Origin: Pseudomonas siliginis
GTDB taxonomy: Bacteria; Pseudomonadota; Gammaproteobacteria; Pseudomonadales; Pseudomonadaceae
DNA length: 64,000 nucleotides
Assembly: GCF_019145195.1 (NCBI RefSeq)
Contig: NZ_JAHSTW010000007.1
Location: 1-64,000, forward strand
Direction: 5' to 3'
Position numbers and translations under genes: made by a program. Shown one piece after another: positions 26,550-35,040 of the stretch (position 1 is the first letter of the stretch; every line of letters starts with the position of its first letter). The notes below the pieces were generated by a model. That model was given only the letters and a program-made list of their open reading frames with translations, was not told the DNA's origin and searched no databases.

Positions 26550-26627
26550 TGTAGGAGCTGCCGAAGGCTGCGATCTTTTGCTTTTGCCTTGAAGATCAAC
26601 GGATCGCAGCCTTCGGCAGCTTCTACA
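26550..26627. repeat. REP palindrome (GATCGCAGCC type)
   Basis: TGTAGGAGCTGCCGAAGGCT and its near complement (one change) are separated by about 20 bases. It is the only structure I see in the gene-free stretch 26366-26761 between the ABM gene and the AraC regulator. Confidence 0.8.
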
Positions 26628-26761
26628 GAATCGTATGGCGGGAGGCATGTGCGCACCCGCGGGCAGAATCAGGCAAGCATTTGGCAGAATGTGTCTACCG
26701 CTGCTGCTTGCACAAACATATGCTCTGCTGCATTCCCCCTCACTTGCCGAGGATGCCGTGC

Positions 26762-27691
26762 ATGACGTCATTCGATCGTTTTCAAGCCGAACCCAGCGCC
26801 GACATGGAAAAGCAGCGCGCGGAGCTGGCGGCGATCATCCGCCGCAACACCAGCGACGATGGCAGCTACCAGACCGCCATCGGTTCGCTGGTGATGTCGC
26901 GTCACACCCAGTCCCATGACTTTGCCCCGGTACTCGCGCAGCCGGCGCTGTGCATCATGGCGCAGGGGCGCAAAGAGGTCCGCCTGGCCGACGAGTTCTT
27001 CAACTACGACCCGCTGAATTATCTGGTGGTATCGGTTTCGATGCCGCTCAGCGGGCGCGTGGTGAATGTCTCGCCGGAAGAACCGATCCTCGCCGTGCGC
27101 CTCGACATCGATCCGACCGAAATCACCGCGCTGATCGCCGACGCCGGCCCGATGGGCGTACCGACGCGGCCGACCGGACGTGGTCTGTACGTGGAAAAAA
27201 TCGACAGTGCCATGCTCGACGCGGTGCTGCGGCTGGCCCGACTGCTCGACGCGCCGAAAGACATCGCCATGCTCGCGCCGCTGATTCGCCGGGAGATTCT
27301 CTATCGCCTGCTGCGTAGTCCGCAGGGTCATCGTTTGTATGAGATTGCGATTGCCAACAGCCAGAGCCATCGCATCAGCCAGGCAATCAAATGGCTCAAC
27401 GGCAATTTCGAGCAGCCGCTGCGCATCGATGATCTGGCGCGGGAAGTGAACCTCAGCGTGTCGACCCTACATCACCGCTTCAAGGCGATGACCGCGATGA
27501 GTCCGTTGCAATATCAGAAACAGCTGCGCCTGCAAGAAGCGCGGCGGCTGATGTTGACCGAAGGGCTGGAAGCCTCGGCGGCGGGGTATCGCGTGGGCTA
27601 TGAAAGTCCGTCGCAGTTCAGCCGCGAGTACAGCCGCCTGTTTGGCGCGCCGCCGTTGCGGGACCTGGCGCGGTTGCGGCTTTCTGTCTGA
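26762..27691 (+). CDS. AraC-family transcriptional regulator (AraC_N type)
   Basis: A 309-residue regulator. The N-terminal half (about 20-180) is the AraC_N sensing domain (TAIGSLVMSRHTQSHDFAPVLAQPALCIMAQGRKEVRLADEFFNYDPLNYLVVSVSMPLSGRV). The C-terminal 100 residues carry the two helix-turn-helices (IDDLAREVNLSVSTLHHRFKAM; GLEASAAGYRVGYESPSQFSREYSRLFG). The start at 26762 is preferred because MTSFDRFQAEPSADMEKQRAEL is the usual N-terminus and GAGGATG lies upstream. Targets are unknown; the divergent ABM gene is a candidate. A REP palindrome in the intergenic region would lie between any shared operator and either gene. Confidence 0.85.
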   Translation: MTSFDRFQAEPSADMEKQRAELAAIIRRNTSDDGSYQTAIGSLVMSRHTQSHDFAPVLAQPALCIMAQGRKEVRLADEFFNYDPLNYLVVSVSMPLSGRVVNVSPEEPILAVRLDIDPTEITALIADAGPMGVPTRPTGRGLYVEKIDSAMLDAVLRLARLLDAPKDIAMLAPLIRREILYRLLRSPQGHRLYEIAIANSQSHRISQAIKWLNGNFEQPLRIDDLAREVNLSVSTLHHRFKAMTAMSPLQYQKQLRLQEARRLMLTEGLEASAAGYRVGYESPSQFSREYSRLFGAPPLRDLARLRLSV

Positions 27692-27721
27692 TCCGGAATC
27701 TGAAGCGGGGCTCATGGCGCT

Positions 27722-27785
27722 TTCGCGAGCAGGCTCGCTCCCACGGAGAAATGCATTCCAATGTGGGAGCGAGCCTGCTCGCGAA
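27722..27785. repeat. REP palindrome (GAGCGAGCCTGCTCGCGAA type)
   Basis: TTCGCGAGCAGGCTCGCTCC and its complement close a 64-base element between the convergent AraC and aldehyde dehydrogenase genes. Confidence 0.85.
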
Positions 27786-27815
27786 GGGGTCAGTCCAGGC
27801 GATACATCTCTGTGA

Positions 27816-29267
27816 TCAGAGCGCGCGGATCACATGCTTGATCTCCTGAAACGCCGCCAACCCCCAAGGCCCCAGCTCTCGCCCGACACTGCTCTGCTTG
27901 TAACCGCCCCAAGCCGTCTGCGGGAAGATCACCTGCGGAGCATTGATCCACACCAGCCCCGCTTGCAAGGCATTGGCCACGCGATCTGCTGCGGTGGCAT
28001 CGCGTGTCACTACGCTCGCGACCAGGCCGAACTGGCTGTCGTTGGCCAAGGCAATCGCTTGGGCCTCGCTGGCAAAACTGCGCACACACACCACCGGCCC
28101 GAAAATCTCTTCACGCCATAAGGCGCTGTCCAGCGACACGTCGGTGAACACCGTCGGTTGCAGGAAATAACCGCGCGGCAAATGCGCCGGACGATTGCCG
28201 CCGCACACCAACCTCGCCCCGGCGCTCAAACCGCGATCAATATGCCCAAGCACCCGCTGGTACTGCGCCTGATTGACCAGCGCGCCCATCTCCACGTCCG
28301 GATCGAACGGATCGGCCACTCGAATCGCCTCTGCGCGCTTTTGCAGGTGCTGAAGAAATTCATCCATCAATTCCTCGGCAACCAGCACCCGACTGGTGGC
28401 CGAGCACATTTGCCCGGCGTTGAAGAACGCCCCACCACACGCCAGTTCCACCGCCAGATCCAAATCGGCATCCGCCAGCACCAGCAAGGAAGATTTGCCA
28501 CCCAGCTCCAGGCTCACACCCTTCACGGTTTCAGCAGCGCGTTGCATCACCTGCACACCCACAGCGTTGCTGCCGGTAAAGGAGATCTTGGCGATGCGAG
28601 GATCCGCCGACAACGGCGCGCCTACCGCCAGCCCGGTGCCGCAGACCAGATTGAACACGCCGTCGGGCAGCCCGGATGCAGCGATGATCGCGGCCAGTTC
28701 CAGCTCCGGCAGCGGCGTCACTTCAGAAGGTTTCAGCACCACGCAGCAACCGGCGGCGAGCGCTGGCGCCAGTTTCCACGCGGTGGTGACCATGGGGAAA
28801 TTCCACGGCACGATCAGCCCGACCACTCCGCACGGCTCGCGCCGCAGGCGCGCACTGAAATCATCGCTGGGCAACGGCACGTTGCTGTCCTGACCGGCGT
28901 CGAGGCCTTCGGCGAGTTCGGCGTAATAGTCAAAAGTGGCGATCACGTCATCGACATCGATGGCCGCTTCGAACTGCGGTTTACCGTTGTTGCTCGACTG
29001 CAGGTTCAGCAAATGCTCGCGACCGTTGCGCACGCCGTTGGCAATGTTGCGCAGGATCGCAGCGCGTTCGGCGCCGGTGGTTGTCGACCAGTGTTCGAAC
29101 GCCTCGGTCGCCGCGCTGATCGCCTGGTCGACGGCGTGTTCGTCACCGCCATTGACGGTGGTCAGCAGCGCTTCGGTAGCGGGGTTGATCACCCGCAGAT
29201 GTTCGCGGCCTGACGACCATTGGCCATTGATGTAGAGGCCGTCGAGTGTGGTTGGAAAGCTGATCAT
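27816..29267 (-). CDS. NAD(P)-dependent aldehyde dehydrogenase (guanidinobutyraldehyde step likely)
   Basis: A 483-residue aldehyde dehydrogenase: VPWNFPMVTTAWKLAPALAAGCCVVLKPSEVTPL (cofactor), SFTGSNAVGVQVM, catalytic Glu in VSLELGGKSSLLVLADADLD, and catalytic Cys in FFNAGQMCSATSRVLV. It starts at 29267, overlapping the stop of the decarboxylase gene (ATGA), so the two are translated together. The decarboxylase product 4-guanidinobutyraldehyde is therefore the probable substrate, giving 4-guanidinobutyrate in the arginine transaminase pathway. This assignment is by context; the sequence alone shows only a broad ALDH. Confidence 0.88.
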   Translation of the reverse strand: MISFPTTLDGLYINGQWSSGREHLRVINPATEALLTTVNGGDEHAVDQAISAATEAFEHWSTTTGAERAAILRNIANGVRNGREHLLNLQSSNNGKPQFEAAIDVDDVIATFDYYAELAEGLDAGQDSNVPLPSDDFSARLRREPCGVVGLIVPWNFPMVTTAWKLAPALAAGCCVVLKPSEVTPLPELELAAIIAASGLPDGVFNLVCGTGLAVGAPLSADPRIAKISFTGSNAVGVQVMQRAAETVKGVSLELGGKSSLLVLADADLDLAVELACGGAFFNAGQMCSATSRVLVAEELMDEFLQHLQKRAEAIRVADPFDPDVEMGALVNQAQYQRVLGHIDRGLSAGARLVCGGNRPAHLPRGYFLQPTVFTDVSLDSALWREEIFGPVVCVRSFASEAQAIALANDSQFGLVASVVTRDATAADRVANALQAGLVWINAPQVIFPQTAWGGYKQSSVGRELGPWGLAAFQEIKHVIRAL

Positions 29268-30901
29268 TGGGCCACCGCCTGCATCCACTGGTTCTGGTCG
29301 ATTTCAATCAGCGTCGGGCCTTGCCGGTCCGTCGCTTTACGCAGCGCTGCGCGCAATTCGTCGATATTGCTGATGGCTTGCGCGGCGCAACCGAGGCCCT
29401 TGGCCACGGCGACGAAGTCCGGGGTGTAGATGTCCACGCCAACCGGTTCGATGGCGCGGTTGACCATGTACTTTTTGATTTCCTCGTAACCCTGGTTATT
29501 CCACAGCAGCACGATCACCGGCACCCGCGCTTCGACGGCGCTGGCCAGTTCCGGCAGGGTGAATTGCAAGCCGCCGTCGCCGATCAGGCACACCACTGGC
29601 GGTCGCGCGCCGTTATCGAGTTGGCCGCCCAGCCACGCACCAATCGCCGCCGGCAACGCATAGCCAAGCGTGCCGTAACCGGTGGATGCGTTGAACCAGC
29701 GGCGTGGACGCTGGGGGTTGAACGTGAGGTTGCCGGTGTACACCGGTTGCGTGGAATCGCCGACGAACACCGCTTCGGGCAATTCGTGCAACACGGTTTC
29801 GAGGAAACGCGTCTGCGCCAGCGTCGACGCATCCCAACTCGCCGCCAATTCATTACGCAGGCGCATGGCGCGGACCTGGCCCCAATCATTACGACGCTCG
29901 GCCAGCGGCTTTTGCGTCAGCGTGCTGAGCAAGGCTTGTGCGGCGTTGCGCGAGTCAGCGACCAGTGCGACGTGCGGCGGGTAGTTGCGCACGGTCTGAT
30001 CGGCATCGATGTCGATGCGCAGCAGCTTGCCGGGAATCTCGAAGCCGCCGGCGAAAGTGACGTCGTAATCGGTCTCGGCCAGCTCGGTGCCGATCGCCAG
30101 CACCACGTCGGCTTCAGCGACCAGTGCGCGGGTGGCGACGAGGCTTTGCGTCGAACCGATCAACAACGGATGGCTGGTCGGCAGCATGCCTTTGGCGTTG
30201 ATGGTCAGCGCTACGGGAGCGTCGAGCAATTCGGCGAGTCGGGTCAGCTCCGGTGCCGCGTCGATAGCACCGCCGCCGGCGAGAATCAGTGGACGTTGCG
30301 CGGTGGCGAGCAGTTCGCTCATGCGGGCCACGGCTGCCGGTGCGGCGCCGGCGCGATCGATATTCACCGGCAGGCTGGCGAGCAACTCATCGGCCTCTTC
30401 CACCAGCACGTCCAACGGAATTTCGATGTGCACCGGACGCGGTCGCCCGGCCTGGAACAGCGCGAAAGCGCGAGCAAGCACCACCGGCAGTTCGGCAGCG
30501 GACATCAGCGTGTGCGAGAACGCTGCGACGCCGCCGACCAGTGCGCTCTGGTTCGGCAGCTCATGCAACTTGCCGCGCCCACCACCCAACTGACTGCGCG
30601 ACTGCACGCTGGAGATCACCAGCATCGGAATCGAATCGGCGTAAGCCTGGCCCATCGCCGTGGTGATATTGGTCATGCCCGGGCCGGTGATGATGAAGCA
30701 CACGCCGGGTTTGCCGCTGGTGCGCGCGTAGCCGTCAGCCATGAACCCGGCGCCCTGTTCATGACGAGGCGTGACGTGGTTGATGCTTGAGCGCGCGAGG
30801 CCTCGGTACAGCTCGACGGTGTGCACACCGGGAATGCCGAACACCTGCTCGACCGCGTAATTCTCCAATAGCTTGACCAGTACTTCGCCGCACGTTGCCA
30901 T
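29264..30901 (-). CDS. aruI: 5-guanidino-2-oxopentanoate (2-ketoarginine) decarboxylase
   Basis: A thiamine-diphosphate enzyme of 545 residues with the acetolactate-synthase-like fold. The N-terminal domain has the catalytic Glu (TPRHEQGAGFMADGYAR) and the GPGMTNITTAMGQAYADS segment. The middle Rossmann-like domain follows, and the C-terminal TPP motif is GDGGLQFTLPELASAVEARVPVIVLLWNNQGYEEIKKYM. I recognise it as the AruI type, which decarboxylates 2-ketoarginine. The start at 30901 is fixed by MATCGEVLVKLLENYAVEQVFGIPGVHT and an AAGGG site; the open frame extends upstream through a REP element. The arginine:pyruvate aminotransferase gene aruH that normally feeds it is not adjacent. A LysR gene is divergent. 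Confidence 0.82.
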   Translation of the reverse strand: MATCGEVLVKLLENYAVEQVFGIPGVHTVELYRGLARSSINHVTPRHEQGAGFMADGYARTSGKPGVCFIITGPGMTNITTAMGQAYADSIPMLVISSVQSRSQLGGGRGKLHELPNQSALVGGVAAFSHTLMSAAELPVVLARAFALFQAGRPRPVHIEIPLDVLVEEADELLASLPVNIDRAGAAPAAVARMSELLATAQRPLILAGGGAIDAAPELTRLAELLDAPVALTINAKGMLPTSHPLLIGSTQSLVATRALVAEADVVLAIGTELAETDYDVTFAGGFEIPGKLLRIDIDADQTVRNYPPHVALVADSRNAAQALLSTLTQKPLAERRNDWGQVRAMRLRNELAASWDASTLAQTRFLETVLHELPEAVFVGDSTQPVYTGNLTFNPQRPRRWFNASTGYGTLGYALPAAIGAWLGGQLDNGARPPVVCLIGDGGLQFTLPELASAVEARVPVIVLLWNNQGYEEIKKYMVNRAIEPVGVDIYTPDFVAVAKGLGCAAQAISNIDELRAALRKATDRQGPTLIEIDQNQWMQAVAQ

Positions 30902-30930
30902 GTTGATTGCCCTTTCATTCACTGAACACT

Positions 30931-31025
30931 CCCTGTGGGAGCGAGCCTGCTCGCGAATAAGCGGTCCAGCCAACATCCGTGTCGAACCTTGAACCGTCTT
31001 CGCGAGCAGGCTCGCTCCCACAGGG
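30931..31025. repeat. REP palindrome pair between aruI and the LysR gene
   Basis: CCCTGTGGGAGCGAGCCTGC and its complement lie about 50 bases apart, in the divergent promoter region. Confidence 0.8.
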
Positions 31026-31119
31026 TCCGTGGAGTGCCCATTGGAACGGTGCGCAACTGGCAGCAACAATCGATTAAAAGTCATACTAGCCATGTCCCCA
31101 CGTCATACCTCGGATCGCC

Positions 31120-32001
31120 ATGAAACGCCTGCCACCTCTGCCCGCTCTGCATACGTTCTGGATCACCGCGCAATGCTGCAATTTCACTCGCGCCGCCGAG
31201 CAGTTGCACATCACTCAGGGCGCGGTGAGCCGGCAGATCGCCGGGCTCGAAGAACAGCTCGGTTATCCGCTGTTCATTCGTCTGGCCCGAGGTCTTGCGC
31301 TGACGGCCGAAGGCCGCGAATGGCTGCCGAAAGTGGAAAAAATCTTCGGGCTGATCAGTGAAGCGACCGAGCAGATCGGTCAGACGCGGCAAACCTTGCA
31401 ACTCAAGGCACCGAGCTGCGTGATGCGCTGGCTGCTGCCGCGTCTGCTGCAATGGCAGAAGGAACGCCCGGACGTGCCGGTCAAATTGACGGCGTCGCTG
31501 CAACACGGTGTGGATTTCCAGCGCGAGCAATTCGACGCCGCCGTGATCTACGGCCCGCCGCCGGACAATTCGCCAGGCGCGCTGCATCTGTTCGACGAGC
31601 AACTGACACCGGTCTGCTCGCCGCAACTGCTCAAGGGCTCGCCCGCGCTGAATTCACCGCAGGATTTGCAAGAGCATCTGTTATTGCACCCGACCCACGA
31701 CATTCAGGACTGGTCGGTATGGCTCGATGCAGCGGGATTGCGATTGGGCAACCTTGGCAGCGGGCAGCATTTCGAAACGCTGGATCAGGCGATGTCGATG
31801 GCCTCGCACGGGACCGGGGTGGCGATCGGGGACTGGTCGCTGATTGGCGATGATCTGGACGCAGAACGGCTGGTGATGCCGTTTGCGTTGAAGGTGAAGA
31901 CGGGGTTGGCGTATTACGTGGTGGTGCCGCAGGACGCGGAACCTTGCGCGCCTCTTCAGCAATTGATGGACTGGTTAGTCGAACAGGCCTGGTCTCGCTG
32001 A
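31120..32001 (+). CDS. LysR-family regulator, GcvA-like, beside aruI
   Basis: A 293-residue LysR regulator. The winged helix-turn-helix is at residues 5-65 (LHTFWITAQCCNFTRAAEQLHITQGAVSRQIAGLEEQLGYPLFIRLARGLALTAEGRE). The effector domain has the GcvA-like layout (SCVMRWLLPRLLQWQKERPDVPVKLT; ASHGTGVAIGDWSLI). It is transcribed away from aruI-ALDH across 218 bases, the standard arrangement for a LysR regulator and its target operon. Its effector may be a 2-ketoarginine-pathway compound; this is inferred from position only. Confidence 0.85.
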   Translation: MKRLPPLPALHTFWITAQCCNFTRAAEQLHITQGAVSRQIAGLEEQLGYPLFIRLARGLALTAEGREWLPKVEKIFGLISEATEQIGQTRQTLQLKAPSCVMRWLLPRLLQWQKERPDVPVKLTASLQHGVDFQREQFDAAVIYGPPPDNSPGALHLFDEQLTPVCSPQLLKGSPALNSPQDLQEHLLLHPTHDIQDWSVWLDAAGLRLGNLGSGQHFETLDQAMSMASHGTGVAIGDWSLIGDDLDAERLVMPFALKVKTGLAYYVVVPQDAEPCAPLQQLMDWLVEQAWSR

Positions 32002-32016
32002 AAATCTACACTCACC

Positions 32017-32106
32017 TGTGGGAGCGAGCCTGCTCGCGAATGCGGTCGTTCATTGAGCATGAATGTTGACTGACATGCCGCCTTCGCGAGCAGGCTCGCT
32101 CCCACA
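32017..32106. repeat. REP palindrome pair
   Basis: TGTGGGAGCGAGCCTGCTCG (32017-) and its complement ending at 32106 lie between the convergent LysR and NAD(P)-binding genes. Confidence 0.85.
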
Positions 32107-32124
32107 TTGAGACTTCGCCCAATC

Positions 32125-32739
32125 TTAGTAACCGACCGTATAACGCTGGCGCAAATGCTTCGGCGTTTCCACTTCGTCGATCAGCGCAATCGCGTAATCG
32201 GCAAAGGTGATCCAGCTGCGTCCTTCGGCACTGACCAACAGATGATCCTTGCCGACGCGATACTGGCCGCTGCGTTCACCCTCGACAAACTCCGCCGACG
32301 GCGACAAAAAGGTCCAGTCCAGTTCCTGCTCCTGACGCAGCGCATCAAGAAACTCAGCACCTGCGCTCGCCTCGGCTTTGTATTCGGCCGGGAAACCGGC
32401 ACTGTCGATCACCCGCGTGTCATCCGGCAGCAACAGCGAACCGGCGCCGCCGACCACCAGCAAGCGCTTCACGCCCGCCTGTTTTACCGGTCCGACAATC
32501 GCCGAGGCCGGGACGGTGGCGAAATGCGCTGCGCTGATCACTGCGTCGTGACCGGCCACCGCCGCTTGCAGCGCCGCCGAATCCAGCACGTCGAGGCTCT
32601 TGCTGACGACACCGGCGCGATCACCGACCTTTGAGGTATCGCGGGCAATGGCGGTGACGCTGTGGCCGCGACGCAGGGCTTCTTCCAGCAGTTGGCTACC
32701 GGCACGGCCGGTGGCACCAATGATTGCAATCTTGCTCAT
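32125..32739 (-). CDS. NAD(P)H-binding protein (atypical short-chain reductase)
   Basis: A 204-residue Rossmann-fold protein starting MSKIAIIGATGRAGSQLLEEALRRGHSVTAIAR, with the nucleotide-binding GxTGxxG variant GATGRAGS. The later HDAVISAAHF, VKRLLVVGGAGSLLL and SWITFADYAIALIDEVE are features of the YwnB/NAD(P)-binding epimerase-like group. The catalytic Tyr-Lys pair of true dehydrogenases is not obvious. GGAG lies 6 bases before the ATG. It is followed on the same strand, after the MBL gene, as part of a possible two-gene unit (MBL then this gene, 45 bases apart). The substrate is unknown. Confidence 0.8.
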   Translation of the reverse strand: MSKIAIIGATGRAGSQLLEEALRRGHSVTAIARDTSKVGDRAGVVSKSLDVLDSAALQAAVAGHDAVISAAHFATVPASAIVGPVKQAGVKRLLVVGGAGSLLLPDDTRVIDSAGFPAEYKAEASAGAEFLDALRQEQELDWTFLSPSAEFVEGERSGQYRVGKDHLLVSAEGRSWITFADYAIALIDEVETPKHLRQRYTVGY

Positions 32740-32784
32740 GACATTCTCCAGTTGGCTTGAAAATGCTGCGTGTTCAGGTTCGGC

Positions 32785-33663
32785 TTACCACTGCATCTCG
32801 CCCTTGGCGACTTTCGCGCTGAGCTCCAGCGAGCTTTCCTCGCCGAGTTGCGGGTAGCGTTTTTTCATCGCTGCGATCAGTGCAGCAGAGTCTTTGGCCT
32901 TGGCGGTTTCGGCATCGAAGGCCTTGATGTAATCGGCGGTGAATTTCACGCTGGCCAGCGAGCGGCTGCTGTCGCCCAGAAAATGGCCGGGTACTACGGT
33001 TTGCGGTTTCAGGCTTTCGATGGCGTGCAGGGTGTGCAGCCAGTCGGCGTGGGATTGCGCGGTCTGGGTGTCGGCCATCCACACATGAATGTTCTCGGCG
33101 ACCACTACGCCACCGACCACAGCTTTGAGCGACGGGATCCATACGAAGCTGCGATCCGGTTGCTTGCCGTCGAGGCCGATCACCTGCAATTGCTTGCCTT
33201 CGAGGGTCAGGCTGTCGCCCTTGAGCACGTCCGGGACGATGGTTTTCGCCGGCACATCGGCGCCCATTTTCGGCCCCCAGAAGGCCAGTTTGCCGTCGAC
33301 GGTGTGCTTGATGTGATCGACAGTCGGCTGCGAAGCCAGCACTTTCGCCTGCGGGAATGCTTTGGTCAGGGTGTCGAGGCCGAAGTAGTAATCCGGGTCA
33401 CCGTGGCTGATGTAGATGGTGGTCAACTGTTTGCCACTGGCGCGGATCTTCTCCACCACCTGTTCGGCCTGGGATTTGCCGAATTGCGCATCGACCAGAA
33501 TCGCTTCTTTCTCACCGCTGACCAGCACCGAGCTGACCGGGAAAATCGCCTGGGTGCCCGGATTGTAGATATCGAGGCTCAGCTCGGCGGCGGATGCATG
33601 GGCGGCAAAGCCGAAAAATGCTGCGGCGAGCAGAACGCGTTTGAAGGGGGTGAAGCCGATCAT
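32785..33663 (-). CDS. Secreted MBL-fold protein with degenerate metal motif
   Basis: A 292-residue protein with a signal peptide (FKRVLLAAAFFGFAAHASA, cleavage near residue 25) and a metallo-beta-lactamase fold (LVSGEKEAILVDAQFGKSQAEQV; VVPGHFLGDSS). The HxHxDH metal motif is replaced by HGDPDYYFG: the first His and one Asp remain, but the second and third His are Asp and Tyr. A later metal ligand position reads VVVAENIHVWMAD. It may bind one metal or none. GGAG precedes the ATG. It is divergent from the LysR gene at 33776, which probably regulates it. Substrate and function are unknown. Confidence 0.8.
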   Translation of the reverse strand: MIGFTPFKRVLLAAAFFGFAAHASAAELSLDIYNPGTQAIFPVSSVLVSGEKEAILVDAQFGKSQAEQVVEKIRASGKQLTTIYISHGDPDYYFGLDTLTKAFPQAKVLASQPTVDHIKHTVDGKLAFWGPKMGADVPAKTIVPDVLKGDSLTLEGKQLQVIGLDGKQPDRSFVWIPSLKAVVGGVVVAENIHVWMADTQTAQSHADWLHTLHAIESLKPQTVVPGHFLGDSSRSLASVKFTADYIKAFDAETAKAKDSAALIAAMKKRYPQLGEESSLELSAKVAKGEMQW

Positions 33664-33775
33664 TTGTTGCTCCGGATTGCGAATGCCAGTCTGGCGATGA
33701 ACAGAGCTTAGTTGCCAGACTCAGTACAAAAAATGCGATGCTTGGACATAGTTTGTTTCTGAAAGCGGGCAAATC

Positions 33776-34705
33776 ATGGATCGGCTTCAAGCAATGCGAG
33801 TATTCGTCACGGTGGTGGACCTCGGCAGTCAGTCGGCGGCGGCTGACCACCTCGACCTGTCGCGGCCGGTGGTGTCGCGCTATCTGGCGGAGCTGGAAGA
33901 CTGGGTCGGCGCGCGGCTGATGCACCGCACCACGCGCAAATTGAGCCTGACCGCCGCCGGCAGCGAAATCCTCCCGCGCTGTCGGCAGATGCTCGACTTG
34001 TCGCACGACATGCAGGCCGCCGTCAGCGAACCCGATGACGCGCCGCGCGGATTGCTGCGGATCAGCGTCAGCACCTCGTTTGGCCAGGCGCAGCTGGCCG
34101 ATGCGGTCGCGGCGTACGTCAGGCTTTACCCCGGCGTGAGTATCGATCTGCAAATGCTCGACCGCACGGTGAATCTGGTCGATGAACGCATCGATCTGGC
34201 GATTCGCACCAGCAATGATCTTGATCCGAATCTGATCGCCCGGCGCCTGACCGTGTGCCGCTCGGTGGTCTGCGCAGCGCCGGCTTATCTGCTTGAGCAT
34301 CCGGCGCCGCAGACGGTTGAGGATTTGAGCCGACATAACTGCCTGACCCATTCCTATTTCGGCAAGAGCCTGTGGCATTTCGAGGAGGATGGCGAACCGG
34401 TTTCGGTACCGGTGCAGGGCAATATCAGCGCCAACGAGGCCAGCACCCTTCTGCGCGCAACCCTCGCCGGCGCCGGCGTGGCGATGCTGCCGACCTACCA
34501 GGCTGGCGTGCATATTCACAACGGCGAACTGCTGCGTTTGCTGCCACACGCAGAACCGCGCCAGATGAATATCTACGCGGTGTACGCCTCACGTAAACAC
34601 ATGCCGGCGGCACTGCGCAGCATGCTCGACTTTCTGGTTCAGCGTTTTCCCGAAAATCCCGCGTGGGATGAAGCTGCGAGCCTCAAGCCACAAGCGCCAA
34701 GCTGA
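33776..34705 (+). CDS. LysR-family transcriptional regulator
   Basis: A 309-residue LysR regulator with the helix-turn-helix at 3-62 (MRVFVTVVDLGSQSAAADHLDLSRPVVSRYLAELEDWVGARLMHRTTRKLSLTAAG) and a CrgA-like effector domain (GLLRISVSTSFGQAQLADAVAAYVRLYPGVSIDL; NEASTLLRATLAGAGVAMLPTYQ). It is transcribed away from the MBL/NAD(P)-binding unit across 112 bases, so that unit is the likely target. The last ten codons and the stop lie within an AAGC/GCTT inverted repeat (34672-34756), so the C-terminal tail AASLKPQAPS appears to be repeat-derived rather than ancestral. Confidence 0.86.
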   Translation: MDRLQAMRVFVTVVDLGSQSAAADHLDLSRPVVSRYLAELEDWVGARLMHRTTRKLSLTAAGSEILPRCRQMLDLSHDMQAAVSEPDDAPRGLLRISVSTSFGQAQLADAVAAYVRLYPGVSIDLQMLDRTVNLVDERIDLAIRTSNDLDPNLIARRLTVCRSVVCAAPAYLLEHPAPQTVEDLSRHNCLTHSYFGKSLWHFEEDGEPVSVPVQGNISANEASTLLRATLAGAGVAMLPTYQAGVHIHNGELLRLLPHAEPRQMNIYAVYASRKHMPAALRSMLDFLVQRFPENPAWDEAASLKPQAPS

Positions 34706-34756
34706 CCGCGTCGTGACAGCTTGCCGCATGCCGCATGCCGCTTAAAGCTTGCAGCT
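34672..34756. repeat. AGCTGCAAGC-type inverted repeat overlapping a gene end
   Basis: AGCTGCGAGCCTCAAGC and GCTTAAAGCTTGCAGCT are near complements at the ends. It is the same family as 8321-8408 and 41981-42054, and supplies the end of the LysR gene. Confidence 0.65.
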
Positions 34757-34817
34757 GCGCCTGCCTGACCTATGCTCAAAGTAATACCGCAAGGTAGACG
34801 TTCAGAGGTCGAACACC

Positions 34818-34994
34818 ATGAACATCAAAACAAAAAGATACGCCGCCATTTTCATCACCTGCGCCGCCACGCTGGCGCTGTACGGCACCGCTGCCTGGCG
34901 GGTCGAGCAGTTGCGCCAGCTGCCGCGCGAGTATGCGAGCTGCAACTACGAGCGGTGTATTCCGCACAATGCCACGCTGAACGCATTGCGCTGA
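34818..34994 (+). CDS. Small single-span membrane protein
   Basis: A 58-codon gene starting MNIKTKRYAAIFITCAATLALYG: a basic N-terminus, one membrane helix (residues 8-25), then a short charged tail with two cysteines (EYASCNYERCIPHNATLNALR). An AGAGG site lies 9 bases before the ATG. The codon pattern (GC-rich third positions) and the signal-anchor layout support it being real. It could also be a secreted peptide if the helix were cleaved. Function is unknown. It sits between the LysR gene and the convergent pobR. Confidence 0.6.
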   Translation: MNIKTKRYAAIFITCAATLALYGTAAWRVEQLRQLPREYASCNYERCIPHNATLNALR

Positions 34995-35040
34995 TAGACC
35001 TGAGCTGGACTGCAACTCCCCCAAAGGGCTGGCGGTGTTC

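Noticed and set aside
29267..30790. 507-codon open frame antisense to aruI
   Set aside because: Shadow frame; the TPP enzyme on the other strand has all expected motifs.
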